This document shows positions 10,611 through 22,622 of a DNA stretch of 64,000 bases, in pieces; the first letter of the stretch is position 1, and each line of letters begins with the position of its first letter. Source of the stretch: Brachycybe producta (Eukaryota > Arthropoda > Diplopoda > Playtdesmida > Andrognathidae). Below the pieces are notes generated by a model. The model was not told the origin of the DNA, searched no databases, and worked only from the letters and a program-made list of their open reading frames with translations. A program made the position numbers and the translations under genes. Location of the stretch: NCBI GenBank assembly GCA_036925085.1, contig JAUPFP010000070.1, positions 593,001 to 657,000 on the forward strand, read 5' to 3'.

Positions 10611-11609
10611 TGTGGACCTGGTGTGTTTTTTGTTATAAAAACTAAATCCAACAACCAATTTTGTGAGCATATGGAAATTATGGTGCGTTTCAAATAAACG
10701 TAATGGGCCTTATTGGTGTTTGTGTTCTTATAGGCTTGGTGAGTGTGTGGGCCTTATAGGCTTGGCTCAATAGTATTGTAGGCTGTGCCACAATTTTATA
10801 CAAAATGTAGGATATGTATTTTACATCATGGTTTCATAATTTTATTATGTTAAGTTTATCGTCAGTATTTCACGATGCCATCTTTCTAGATGTATGTGTT
10901 GTAACATTGTATGTACGGTAGTGTAATAGCGAAATACAAGACTATAAACGCTGCATTACTGAAGAAAGAGAGAAACTTCGCTTATGAAAATTTCGATTTA
11001 AAAAAAATGACAAAAATAAAAGACAAAAAGGCAAAAATATATGATTCACTTAAGTGTGTTCTCTTGTTCTGTGTGTGTGGTGGGGCCATTAAGACAAAAC
11101 TCTTATTTCCAAGCCAATTACGGATGTAAACAACAAGTTCATGGTAAAAAGCGATTTTCTCTTCTTTTTTTGGGAGAGAAGAGGGGGGGTTTAGCGTTTT
11201 TCTCTATGTGTCTCTCGCTAGATGGGAAGTTTTCGAACAAAAGCAAGCAACCAAAGCAGCATGTAATTACCGAAACTGCTGTAGGCCTATGCATAATATG
11301 TATGTATATATATATACTAAGTTCTCTTTTGCAAAGAGCACAAATGAGAATTTATGCTAATTTTGTTTCCATTCTCTGAATATATTTGGAACTTCTCTCT
11401 TTTGTAACCATTGCTCATTCATCATCTAATTTCTATTCTCTTTCCCCTTCCTTTTTTTTCCCCGTTATCCATTAGACCTACAATTACACGCCACTATGTA
11501 TATATCTAAATGCATAACTAGTAGAAAAAATAGCTATTCAGAAATATTTGTAGTTTGAATTTTGTTCAGAATTCTAGAGATAATAGCTCTAGCTTTTTGA
11601 TTTTTATTA
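10611..11609. other. Spacer, no gene
   Basis: The first 150 bases are decayed minisatellite flank. The rest is AT-rich. A 112-codon frame at 11041-11379 shows no recognised domain and mixed low-complexity content. Confidence 0.45.
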
Positions 11610-11616
11610 GTTTTTG

Positions 11617-11970
11617 CTTAAGACTATATTTACTTTCCTGGACTGGCAACTAACTTCCTATTGTCTCTATGTTAAGGCGTTGCATGACTTCTCTAAGGCG
11701 GAAGTGCTGACGGAAGCGAAGCCAGCTTCGTCTGGTGGTATTATCTTAGCCAAAGTCTCGTTTTTGTTATCTATTAGACTATTACCTTCTGATAGGTAAT
11801 AAATAGTCTAAGATAAAACTATACACCCTCTATAGATACAAAATGAACTCGTCCTAAACGTGACACCAGTTCGAAATTTAATTTATCGTATTCTCACTAG
11901 AGGCGCTGTTACGAAAACGACGCCGCATATCTGTCGAACACAAAATTTCGGGAGTTACCAGTCTAGGAAG
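11617..11970. mobile_element. MITE family B, copy 2
   Basis: A 354-bp uninterrupted copy. Ends CTTAAGACTATATTTAC... and ...CCAGTCTAGGAAG, with TGGACTGGCAACT and its complement inside. The 7-bp GTTTTTG duplication (11610-11616, 11971-11977) matches the length seen at copy 1. A short inverted repeat lies in the centre (TAGACTATTACC / GGTAATAAATAGTCTA). The transposon superfamily is not clear. Confidence 0.9.
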
Positions 11971-11977
11971 GTTTTTG

Positions 11978-12542
11978 AGTATCGTTTTATGACGTCATAA
12001 GTATGTGACGTCATTTTTCTGTGTTTGCTGTCTGCATTGCAATTAGCTGCATGATCGTAACGAGAGCATTAAATGCTATAAGTCTATGTAATTTAATCTA
12101 GAACATTGCGCAAATCTAGCTGCCTTTACTGAAGGACTGTATTTTCTACAAAACAAACAGTAATACTAAAATATTCATTTTTACTTGTTTGTTTTTTCTT
12201 TTAAATTCTTAGCTTTGAAATTGATTATAGTCATTCCTTCATTTCTTCTTCTTTCCAGTTAGTTAGTTGGTTTTTATTGTAAAGTTTTCTAGTATAGGTC
12301 TCCCACTGATATTTTAATTAGTTTGTCATTTTTTTTGTACACCATCATAAATGAATGAATGATATTATTTAAGGAACGTACAGGGTGTGTTGAACACATT
12401 TTCATTATCAGTCATTGTAGATTATAATGGTGCAACAATGGTGTGGAGCTGTGGAGGCTCTTTTGGTTACTTATCTTTTTAAAATGACAATAAGATAACT
12501 TTTTTAAGTCAATATATAAAAAAAAGACTTTCCATCTTTTGC

Positions 12543-12575
<33 letters not shown>

Positions 12576-12649
12576 GAGAAGCCACAGTTAACTATGAGCG
12601 CATATTTTTTATTTCATGCAGATATAAGTATTAGTGACGTCATATGGTC
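11978..12649. other. AT-rich spacer with (AAT)n
   Basis: Contains an (AAT)n microsatellite at about 12546-12573. No gene or transposon end recognised. Confidence 0.5.
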
Positions 12650-12795
12650 TTGAGTGACTGAACGAATATACGGAAACCGTTTTAGTTTCTAAAACACTTT
12701 CAAGTTTCTTTTAATTTTGCTCTTCAGAAACATAAGAATAATCAAAGAGTTCGAAAATCAGCTGTTCATAAACCATCTTACGGAATAGGTGTTTT
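12650..12795 (+). mobile_element. MITE family H, copy 5 (right arm)
   Basis: GTTTCTAAAACACTTTCAAG, a T-rich stretch, ATAAGAATAATCAAAGAG and AAACCATCTTA follow the H right-arm order. The left arm is not seen. Confidence 0.6.
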
Positions 12796-14084
<1,289 letters not shown>

Positions 14085-14995
14085 AAAATTTAGGCCTAGA
14101 TGGCGCTTCATCATGAACTAGCGCCAAATGGAACAAATCCTAAACTGAATAAATGTTACCCTTTTTTGGATTTTGTTTAATTTAGTTGGCGGCTCGGCTC
14201 GTTCAGTTGGGTATTTGTTCAATTTAGCACTTGTTCATTTTGGTTGCATTTTGTCTAATTTGTTTAATTTGTTCAGTTTGGTGTTTGTCTCATTTGGAGG
14301 TCATTCAGTTTGGTGCTTGTTCAATTTGAAGCTTATTTAATTTGGTGTTTGTTCAGTTTGGCGCTTATTCAGTTTAGTTCTTGTCCAATTTGCGCTCATT
14401 CAGTTTGTCAATCTGGAGCTTATTCAGTTTAGCATAGTTCAATTTGTAGCTTATTCAGTTTGGTGTTTGTTCAGTTTGGCGCTTATTCAGTTTAGTTCTT
14501 GTCCAATTTGCGCTCGTTCTGTTTGCCATTTGTTCAATCTGGAGCTTATTCAGTTTAGCCTTGTTCAATTTGTAGCTTATTCAGTTTAGTTCTTGTCCAA
14601 TTTGCGCTCGTTCTGTTTGCCATTTGTTCAATCTGGAGCTTATTCAGTTTAGTTCTTGTCCAATTTGCGCTCATTCAGTTTGTCAATCTGGAGCTTATTC
14701 AGTTTAGCATAGTTCAATTTGTAGCTTATTCAGTTTGGTGTTTGTTAAGTTTGGCGCTTATTCAGTTTAGTTCTTGTCCAATTTGCGCTCGTTCTGTTTG
14801 CCATTTGTTCAATCTGGAGCTTATTCAGTTTAGTTCTTGTCCAATTTGCGCTCATTCAGTTTGCCATTTGTTCAATCTGGAGCTTATTCAGTTTAGCATT
14901 TGTCCAATTTAGAGCTCAGTCAGTTTGGCGTTTGTTTCATTTGGGAACTTGTTCAGTTTGGGCGCCTTAACAGACGCCTCCTAATTTCAGCTGCT
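14085..14995. mobile_element. Minisatellite-bearing foldback element U, copy 2
   Basis: Same design as the 1488 element but larger. The left end has GATGGCGCTTCATCATGAAC and CGCCAAATGGAAC; the right end has the inverted counterpart (TTTGGGCGCC, AGACGCCTCC). Between them about 800 bp of tandem units near TTATTCAGTTTAGTTCTTG and CCAATTTGCGCTCGTTC form a higher-order array with a longer period, much of it repeated almost exactly (compare 14480-14560 with 14590-14660). No exact target duplication was found. Confidence 0.85.
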
Positions 14996-15753
14996 TCTTT
15001 AAAAGAAATATTAAATATAAATTGAAGGATTTGTTTTTATCGTTTCGCACGAAGTATTTTATTTTTTTAAACTTAGAAAATAAATTTATTAAAAATAAAA
15101 TTAATTCAAACTTATTCTAATTTGACTTAAAAAAACGAAGAAGCTTTTTTTTATATAATTAATTTAATCAGATTTGAGTTAAGAGAAATGAAGACTTTTG
15201 TTAAAAAAGTGACAAATAAAATTCTGTTTCTTATTTTTGATATAATTATAATAATGAACTTTAAAATCTGATAAGATTTTTTTTAAAAGTAAAAGAAAAA
15301 TGATGAATAAGTAGAAGAAGACGTGAGTGACAAACATTTCAAACATCTGTTTAGAAGAAAATCTTCAATGTTAGTGAAAGAGATTTCATCTAAAAAAAAA
15401 AGTTATGGTCCTCCTTTTTTGACTACTTACTTAGTTACTAGACTTGTCATTTTTTTATTGTTCGTTATGTAATCATAGCTTTAGGTGTGTGTTGTTCTAC
15501 CTTTACTACAAGGTGAGCTTCAGGCAGTTTTTGAACCTGAAAAATGATACATCTGTACTTTGAACCATCTGTTTCGAAATTTTTCTTTTTATCTTCTTCT
15601 AACTAATGTGGCTCACATTTTAACTAAATTAAGTGGATTTTTTTTAAGTAAATTTGATAAGTTTGCATAACGGATGTTTATTAGAAAGTAACTTTAAAAG
15701 CAATAGTATTTTCAAGACAAGATTTTAAAAAATAAACTTTTTTATGGCAGTTA
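14996..15753. other. AT-rich spacer, no gene
   Basis: Single-copy-looking AT-rich sequence. Nothing recognised. Confidence 0.5.
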
Positions 15754-15755
15754 TA

Positions 15756-16305
15756 CCTTTTTACACACATGAGCTAAATGAATTCAAATTAAATGAGTTT
15801 AGGTGAATTATACGGAATCCAGTTAAGGACATGAACTAAATAAAAATTGACTTTATTATTAATACACACATATTTTAAATTAAAATACTAAATTAATAAT
15901 TTTGTCAATAGTTTATATATTTATATTTAAGTATTAACTCAATATTTTGAGATTATTAACTGAATAAATTGAATTCGAAATATTGTCTATTTGCCCTTCA
16001 TGGGGGTTCTGTACACACTTGATAATTTAAATGCATTTAAATAATAAACGTATTCTACAGATCCCCATGAAGGGCAAATAAACAATATTTCGAATTCAAT
16101 TTATTCAGTTAATAATCTCAAAATATTGAGTTAATACTTAAATATAATAATATAAACTATTGAAAAAATATGGATTTAGTATTTCAATTTAAAATATTAA
16201 TAATAAAGTCAATTTTTATTTGGTGTTCATGTCCTTAACTGTATTCCGTATATAATTCACCTAACACATTTAATTTGAATTCATTTAACTCACGTGTATA
16301 CAAGG
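15756..16305. mobile_element. Double (head-to-head) family C element
   Basis: A 550-bp palindrome: an inverted C copy from the TA at 15754-15755 to about 16009, joined to a + orientation copy ending TATACAAGG at 16305. Both arms retain the internal landmarks, including TTGCCCTTCATGGGG and CCCCATGAAGGGCAA. The joint falls where the left arm loses its terminal TTTAAATGC segment. The right flank is TT, not TA. Confidence 0.85.
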
Positions 16306-16604
16306 TTTTTGGTCAATTTTTAAATAATGTTTTAAATTTTGCAGAACATTCTTTTAAAATTGACTTTGCAGCTCAAATTTTAAAACAAGTCAATGAAAAC
16401 AGGCCGTTAAACAAAAAAATTATATATTTTTGAACGTCAACCATGAAAAAGTTTATTTTAAATTATATAATAATTTGATAAATAATAATAATATAATAAT
16501 TTTTGACCATTTAACCAAACTATTCTAGTTTGTAACGATATTTAAAGTTTTTTTTAATTTTGAGACACCTTAAATTGATTATAATGCCAAAGTAGGCAAT
16601 TTTA
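16306..16604. other. AT-rich spacer
   Basis: A short H-like trace (TTCTAGTTTGTAACG near 16523) is too weak to call. Otherwise nothing. Confidence 0.45.
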
Positions 16605-16612
16605 CAAATTAG

Positions 16613-16894
16613 TAGGGATCGGATTTTTAAGCAAAATCAACCTGTAGATCAAAAGCCAATTCAGATCAAACACAATTATGCTTTTCTTTCTTCCCAATCA
16701 AAAACACTGGTTAGAGGCTATAACTCTAGATGACAACTGATATAAATCTAGCCTCTAACCAACTTTTATTAGAAAAATCATAATTGCAGTTGCTCTAGTG
16801 GTGGTGCTGATGATGATGATTAACTTCACAATTGACACTTGAGCCACAAATTGAGAACCCACTTGCTTGATGTTGCATACAAATCCGAGCCCTA
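16613..16894. mobile_element. MITE family V, copy 1
   Basis: Ends TAGGGATCGGATTTTTA and the complement of AAATCCGAGCCCTA. The interior has paired AAAGCCAATT / AATTGACACTTGAGCC and CACTGGTTAGAGGC / GCCTCTAACC inverted segments. Flanks CAAATTAG/ATAATTAG agree at 6 of 8. It is colinear with the copy at 40296. Confidence 0.85.
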
Positions 16895-16902
16895 ATAATT
16901 AG

Positions 16903-17316
16903 GAATCAGGCAAAGGACCCAAAATTTAAAAAAAAGTGAAACTTAGCATTTTGAAACTTTTTTACTTGAATCTCAAGAGGGAACTTTTCAAGTTGAATTT
17001 CAAGTGCCAAGTTTTCTTCTTGAATTTACAAACTTAATTTGAAGCTTAGTTTGTGAAGCCCAAAGTTAAGTTACAAGTGAGCCCAGAATTACATTGGAAT
17101 ATACGAAGATAAAAGCCTAAAAGAGAGGGGGTTTGTGGGTATTTTTTTTTTGTTTGGTTATGATATTCTTGTATGGTTTCTCACTATTGGCTGGAGACGA
17201 GCATCACCTGCCAGTCGCACATTGGCCAGCTGTTGCCCCAATTACCTTGATTAATAGCTGATAGTAGACGTTGTTGTAAAACCGTCTTTCATGTCTTTCT
17301 TTCTATCTCGAGGTAG

Positions 17317-17354
<38 letters not shown>

Positions 17355-17673
17355 CGGGAAAGAAAAAAATGTATACATTGGCATTGCAAAGAGAGACGAC
17401 GATGATGATGATGATGATGCCACTATCTTTATACATACAATTGCCATTTTACTAGAAGGAAAATTGAATAAAACTACACGCTTTTCTCTATGTCTTTTTT
17501 TTATTTCTAAATGAGAAATGTTCTTTTGAAGATGAGGGGAGGAAAAGGGGGGATGTTAGAGAGTATAAACGCTATTACTTACGCTGTCCAATGTTGTGTT
17601 TCTAGCTTTTTTTTGTTATGCAATTTGTGTATTTTGAAATAAAAGTCGTAAAAGGAAATTGTAATTTAGATAT
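16903..17673. other. Spacer with (GA)n and (GAT)n
   Basis: (GA)n at 17320-17351 and (GAT)n at about 17400-17418. The 61-codon minus-strand frame here is microsatellite-driven. No gene. Confidence 0.5.
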
Positions 17674-17677
17674 TTAA

Positions 17678-17881
17678 GCTGGGTACAAACGATCAATTTT
17701 GGCTTGGCAATCCTGGACATGAGAGAGCATACACATTTGTTCACATTGTGCAGTGCTTTGCAATAATGGGCAAATGAGCTCTTTTAGTAAAAGAGAGTAA
17801 AATCTAGGCGCGGTTCACGTAAAATTTCAAAAGAAAAAGCAAAGGATGGACAAGCCAAAATTGACCGTGTCTGTATCCAGG
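17678..17881. mobile_element. TTAA-type MITE family R
   Basis: Starts after TTAA (17674-17677) with GCTGGGTACAAACG and TCAATTTTGGCTTGGC; the complement closes the element before TTTA (17882-17885). About 38 bp of inverted ends. The terminal style (GCTGGG..CA) resembles the other TTAA families. Confidence 0.82.
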
Positions 17882-17950
17882 TTTAGAGGAGACAATTAGT
17901 TGTTGGTGGTGAGGAGAAAAAAAAAGCACAGGGGTTAGATGGACAAAATT

Positions 17951-18302
17951 ACGGAGCCCTGTTGAGGATATGAAATATTTTTTATCTTTTCCGGACGAGA
18001 TACTAAGTCTTCCAGACGAGATACTAAGTCGGATCAGGATGAACATTGTAGGGTAAACTAAAACCCGAAACAGAATGCATATAGAATTAGTTGAATACTG
18101 TACTAACATTGGTGTGGAACATCCTAATCATTTTTTTTTTAAATCAAATCAAGTGACTTTTTTACATTCTGGTATTGGGGGGGAGGGGAGGGGTTATAGT
18201 TGCCCCACAATGTTCATCTGGTTCATCCTTTGATCCTGACCCGACTTAGTATCTCGGGCGGACGAGATAAAAAAATTTTTTATCTCCTCAACAGGGCTCC
18301 GT
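17951..18302. mobile_element. MITE family G with exact 8-bp TSD
   Basis: A 352-bp element with ends ACGGAGCCCTGTTGAGGA and the exact complement, flanked by ACAAAATT (17943-17950, 18303-18310). Arms of roughly 100 bp include GACGAGATACTAAGTC (present twice at the left) and GATGAACATTGT. A minus-strand 101-codon frame inside is a palindrome by-product. The end motif recurs in families C and F. Confidence 0.94.
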
Positions 18303-18449
18303 ACAAAATTCATATTTTCTCAGCTTTTAAAATTTCATTTTTTGTCATTTCTGATACCAAATATTAATTACTTTGAATAGAAATTTCACTACGCCTATTA
18401 ATATAGTGGGAATAATGCCTTTTTTATATCTTCACAAAATTGTTCTTAC

Positions 18450-18543
18450 TTGGGTTGTCTAATAAGTTCTGGTACCATTTTTTTTTTGTTCTTCTTCAAA
18501 TTAACAATTTGAAGTGTCAGCCATAACTTATTGAACATCCGAA
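18450..18543. mobile_element. Mini mariner-like element
   Basis: About 94 bp: TTGGGTTGTCTAATAAG at the left, and TAACTTATTGAACATCCG (its approximate complement) at the right, around a T tract. The end sequence resembles mariner-type terminal repeats. The TA target is not clean, so the assignment is tentative. Confidence 0.55.
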
Positions 18544-18619
18544 ATATTTGAAAAATGTTGTTTATAATTAAATAGTAAACAAAAATGATTTTTTACAACA
18601 AGATATGCCACGTTTATAG

Positions 18620-18813
18620 ACAGTCATTTGGAAATCGGGACGAACACAAGTTGGTTCCGCCCTTTTTATGACGACTGGCAGCTTCTAATTGGTTGGTTAT
18701 GTAGTCTGACGTCACATGCTCCGCCCTTTTCAACGTCGAACCACGCAACAAACCAATTAGAAGTTGCCATTCGTCATAAAAAGGGCGGAGCCAACTGAAG
18801 TTCTTCCCGACTT
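18620..18813 (+). mobile_element. MITE family A with exact 9-bp TSD, clipped right arm
   Basis: Flanked by CGTTTATAG (18611-18619, 18814-18822). It carries both GC boxes, both CCAAT motifs and a CRE-like TGACGTCA. The right arm stops at TTCTTCCCGACTT, lacking about 12 terminal bases, yet the duplication is intact, so the loss is internal to the end or this derivative moved with an abnormal end. Confidence 0.93.
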
Positions 18814-18822
18814 CGTTTATAG

Positions 18823-19863
18823 TGGGGGCATTTCATTAATCATCATTTGCCTGTATACATTTTAGTAAAAATTCAGAGAAGAAGAAAAATAATAATCACG
18901 AAATAATGACTATAAATGTAGCAAGAGATAGATTGAGAAATAGAGAGAGAAATGAATTTTGGGCGGAGAGGGAAATAAAATACCTTGGAACCCCCCTTAT
19001 TGTGTGTGTTGTGTGGGTGGATTTTCTAGTTTTGAACCAAGGGGTTCTCTCTCTCTCACTCTTGTGTGATTGATGGCGAATATAAAGATAGACAAGGAGA
19101 GAAAACGAAAAAGATCTTCAAGCTTTTAGCCCTTCCTCCTCCTCCTCCCCCAACCATGTTATGTATGCAAATACAATGCATATAACATGTATATATGAAG
19201 GGAAAAATAGGCTTTTTTGTTTCACTTCTCTAGGATTTCATTTTAGAAGGACTTGAGGGATAGAAGGACATTGAACAAGAGAAGAAAAGGGGGGGGGGAA
19301 ATGGAGGGATGTATTTTTTGTTCCAGCCTTTATATATTTGAGATGATGATGAGGAGGAGGAGGAGGAGGAGGAGGAGAAACTTAGGCATTTTATGAATGT
19401 GTGCTCCATTTTTAGTATACAAACTGAGAGGGGGTGGTAGGGGGTAATAGTTGAGGGGGTGGAACAAAGGAGATTTTCCTATCTTTTTTTCTCTGTGGAT
19501 GAGATTGGTCCTTTATCCGCCATTCTACTACCCCCCATTATGTACAGTATGTGTGTATATATGGGCTTTTTAAAGGTTTTTCTAATGTGAATTTTAAGTG
19601 TAGACAAAAGAGAAACAGAAATTTTGAGCCCATTGTGTACAATTATTGTTCCTTAGGTCGTGCACGTGTTCGTCTCTTTTTATTATTTGTGTTACCTGTC
19701 TCTCTCTCTCTCTGTTCCCCATATCCTTATGTATAGAACGGGATTTCTACCTGTTTGGATATTTTATTTTATGGATAAATGTTAGTTTTTAAGAGTTGTG
19801 GTGGGGTTGTAGATGACCCTCTAAGTGGTCAACATTTTAGATTGACCACTAAAAGATAAAACG
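18823..19863. other. Spacer with GAG and CT microsatellites
   Basis: (GAG)n at about 19348-19377, CT-rich patches near 19049 and 19700, and a 10-G run near 19289. A 61-codon frame at 19551-19736 is unconvincing. Confidence 0.5.
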
Positions 19864-19872
19864 GGACTGGCT

Positions 19873-20193
19873 CACTACAGCTACCAAAAAATACTCCTTT
19901 TTTATCAATACGTTTAGTTTAGGTTAGATTCGGTTCGGTTTCATTAGATAAGGTTTGGTTAGTTTCGGTTCGGTTCAGTTAGGTTCGGTTAGGTTTCATT
20001 ATATAAGGTTAGGTTCGGTTAGGTTTCATTATATAAGGTTAGGTTCGGTTAGGTTCGGTTAGGTTTCATTATATAAGGTTAGGTTCGGTTAGGTTAGGTG
20101 AAGTTCGGTTAGGTTAGGTAAGGTTCGGTTAGATTTCATTATATAAGGTTCGGTTAGGGAGAAAGGGTTGTATTTTTTTTGGTAGCTGTAGTG
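19873..20193. mobile_element. Element T: inverted-repeat element holding a TTAGG/TTCGG array
   Basis: Ends CACTACAGCTACCAAAAA and its complement. Flanks GGACTGGCT/GTACTGGCT match at 8 of 9. The interior (about 19915-20160) is a tandem array of TTAGGTTCGG-like decamers alternating with TTTCATTATATAAGG. After the right flank, CACTACAGCTAAC appears again, a possible second end. Confidence 0.82.
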
Positions 20194-20202
20194 GTACTGG
20201 CT

Positions 20203-20990
20203 CACTACAGCTAACAATATAATATAATTTTGAACATAATATGAGGAATATATGTGGAATGAAGTTTTTTTTTGGTTAAAAAATGAGGCTATAGTCTTTT
20301 TTCAAGTTATTTTTGCAAGTATTTTTGTGTGTGTGTTGTGCAACAACTTAAGAAGGATTTTGTCTCAGGTCATTGAGACCAAATTTACAGAAATTTAAAG
20401 AAAATTTTTAGCTAAGGTTATTTTCACTAAATAACATTTGAATAACTTTTGAATAACTAAATAACTTTTGAAATATTTTCTAAAAGATTATTTTGGTGTG
20501 GCGTTTGTTGCTAAGAGTAACTTGTATGATTAAATGAAGAGCCTGTTTTCTGAAAAATAAAAAAATACATATTTAACCATACAAAATGGCAGAATAATAA
20601 TGCTTTGTTCAAGTACATAAAGCTTACGGAAGACTAATTTGTGACGTAAGATACCCCTTTTTCAAAAGAATTAACTTTGAATGGATGGTATTGTTATAAT
20701 TAATCTATCAAAAACAGTGTGCCGGTCTCAGGTGTCTTGAGTATACTTGACCGGAGCATAATTTTGAGGTTGGAGGCAAATGTTACACCAAATGACCAAT
20801 CAGGACAATCCGAAAGAAGAAGATAAATCATGTAGACTGCTCAGCTCTAGAGTCTGGACTCATTTGAATAATCTAACTTGTAATTTTGAGTTGACAAGTG
20901 TAGTTCGGCCATAGGACTATTTATTGACTGAAATATCTCGCGAAAAAAAGGCGAATTTGGGCCGAATAGTGGCGCCATCACGGACAAAAT
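20203..20990. other. Spacer, no gene
   Basis: AT-rich, with a small hairpin near 20725-20757 (CCGGTCTCAGGTG...CTTGACCGG). A minus-strand 64-codon frame at 20917-21111 runs into family L. Nothing else seen. Confidence 0.45.
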
Positions 20991-21002
20991 GACATTTTGT
21001 CC

Positions 21003-21319
21003 GTGTAGTATTAGATGGCGCCACTAGCCCTCCCATAGAAATGTGCTGACACTTCTTCAACTCTGACTCACCGTCCTTTTTCTGCACGTGGCAAACTTTT
21101 GATTGCGTCATCGCTATTTCTACACGTGCTCTCTCTTCACTTATATTGTGTTCTGGGTATGTTTGTCACGTGCTAATAATTAGGCTTGTTTTGGACGCTT
21201 TTAGAGCTAAAAGGCTGCATTCTATTTCAACTAATTGGCACGTGTGTCTAGTTTGCCACTTATGGAGATTGCAGGCGCCATCTAGCTTGTGTTTACACAA
21301 GTATTTTTCTGTGGAGCCC
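21003..21319 (+). mobile_element. Dispersed repeat family L, copy 2
   Basis: Best-preserved L copy: TTAGATGGCGCCACTAGC, CACGTGGCAAACTTTTG, TACACGTGCTCTCTC, TTTTAGAGCTAAAAGGC and GGAGCCCTCTTAA. Compared with copy 1 it keeps an extra CACGTGGCAAACTTTTG..CATCGCTATTTC segment. Left edge near TTAG, right edge TTAA. Confidence 0.85.
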
Positions 21320-21460
21320 TCTTAATAGACACGGCAACTAAATAAGCACCAAATAATATAATATTTAACCAGCAAAAATTTGGCTTGTTCAGTTTGGCGT
21401 TTGTTTTAGTTGGTACTTGTTCAGTTGTTCCGTTTGGCGCTTATTCAGAGCCACCTTACA
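21320..21460. mobile_element. Element U, short copy 3
   Basis: AACTAAATAAGCACCAAAT at the left and CGTTTGGCGCTTATTCAG with AGCCACC at the right are inverted, separated by only two or three minisatellite units. It shows the U design with a minimal array. The target duplication is unclear. Confidence 0.7.
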
Positions 21461-22395
21461 GACAGGCATACAGCAATATACATGTATGTAGGTTTATCAC
21501 AGGCGCATAAATTACTACTAAAAAGTGTACAAATAAAATGACACAAAACTGTCCGTTAATAAGAGTGTCACTTATTTATTATATCCATGTATAAAGGAAG
21601 TGTGACACGTTTACAGCAGAAATTTACACGAATTTTCATGCAAAAAAAAAGGGGTAAAAACTAACTGAAGCTTATGATGTGGTTAAACTTTAAAATTTCA
21701 TAATTTTGTTATTTAAGTTTTTACTTTTTGAGTTTTTGAAAACACACTTTTTTGTGTTATTTTTCTGCTTTCTTAAATTTTTTTTCTCCACCCTTCAGAA
21801 ATGATAAGGGTGGCCAACCATATAACCCCACTCCCCCCACTCTCTGCTTTTCTAATTTACTGAGCAAAAACTGTCTGGTTTAGTCATTTTTTTTCTCTCT
21901 CAACCGGACTTTTTATTTCCCCAACCCCACTTTTTTTTTTCTCCAAATTGTCGTTTATGTCTCATGATTTTTTTTTCTGTGACTGTGTGTGGACCCGTTG
22001 ATGATGTACATTACCAATGGAATGGACACATTTTTTGGTTTAGACATTTTGGAGGGAGTTTTTTTTTTTTGAAGGTGGAGAGGAGAGAGGGGGGGGGGGA
22101 GAATAGTTATAGTTATAAATCAGTTAACCATCCTAGCTCCCTTCCTCGTTCAGGCCCATTTCTACTAATTTAGGTGTCTTTTATCCCTTTTTGAAAATCT
22201 CACTCTTTTATCAGTTTCACTTTTTTGTTGTTTTGTATTTTATGAAAAATATAGTAAAGAACTTTTAAAAGAGATATTTAAAATAAAACAAAATGGCCGT
22301 CTTTAAACATATTAAAAATGAAATATTTTCTTCCCTCGGGTTAGTTTTATTCGTCACTTCCTTTCCGTCAATTTCTTTATGAACAACGACGACGG
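21461..22395. other. T-rich spacer, no gene
   Basis: Contains a G run at about 22089-22099 and T runs. The 69-codon frame at 21964-22173 is not credible. Confidence 0.5.
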
Positions 22396-22404
22396 CCTTG
22401 ATGA

Positions 22405-22613
22405 ACAGGCAGTTAGAAATCGGTCAGAACCTCAATTGGCTCCACCTTTTTTATGACGACCGGCAACTTGTAATTGGTTTGTTGTGTGGTTCGACGTTGA
22501 AAAGGGCGGAGAACATGTGACGTCAGACTACATAACCAACCAATTAGAAGTTGCCGGTTGTCATAAAAAAGGGCGGAGCCAACTGAAGTTCTCCCCGATT
22601 TCTAACTGCCTGT
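22405..22613 (-). mobile_element. MITE family A with exact 9-bp TSD
   Basis: Flanked by CCTTGATGA (22396-22404, 22614-22622). Ends ACAGGCAGTTAG and CTAACTGCCTGT. Variant arms (TCGGTCAGAACCTC, TTCTCCCCGATTT) mark it as the same subgroup as the copy at 28718. It carries CRE-like TGACGTCA, CCAAT and GC boxes. Confidence 0.96.
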
Positions 22614-22622
22614 CCTTGATGA

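Noticed and set aside
19915-20160. Interstitial telomere (TTAGG)n
   Set aside because: Units are TTAGGTTCGG-like with interspersed TTTCATTATATAAGG, not a pure TTAGG array, and are enclosed by inverted ends.
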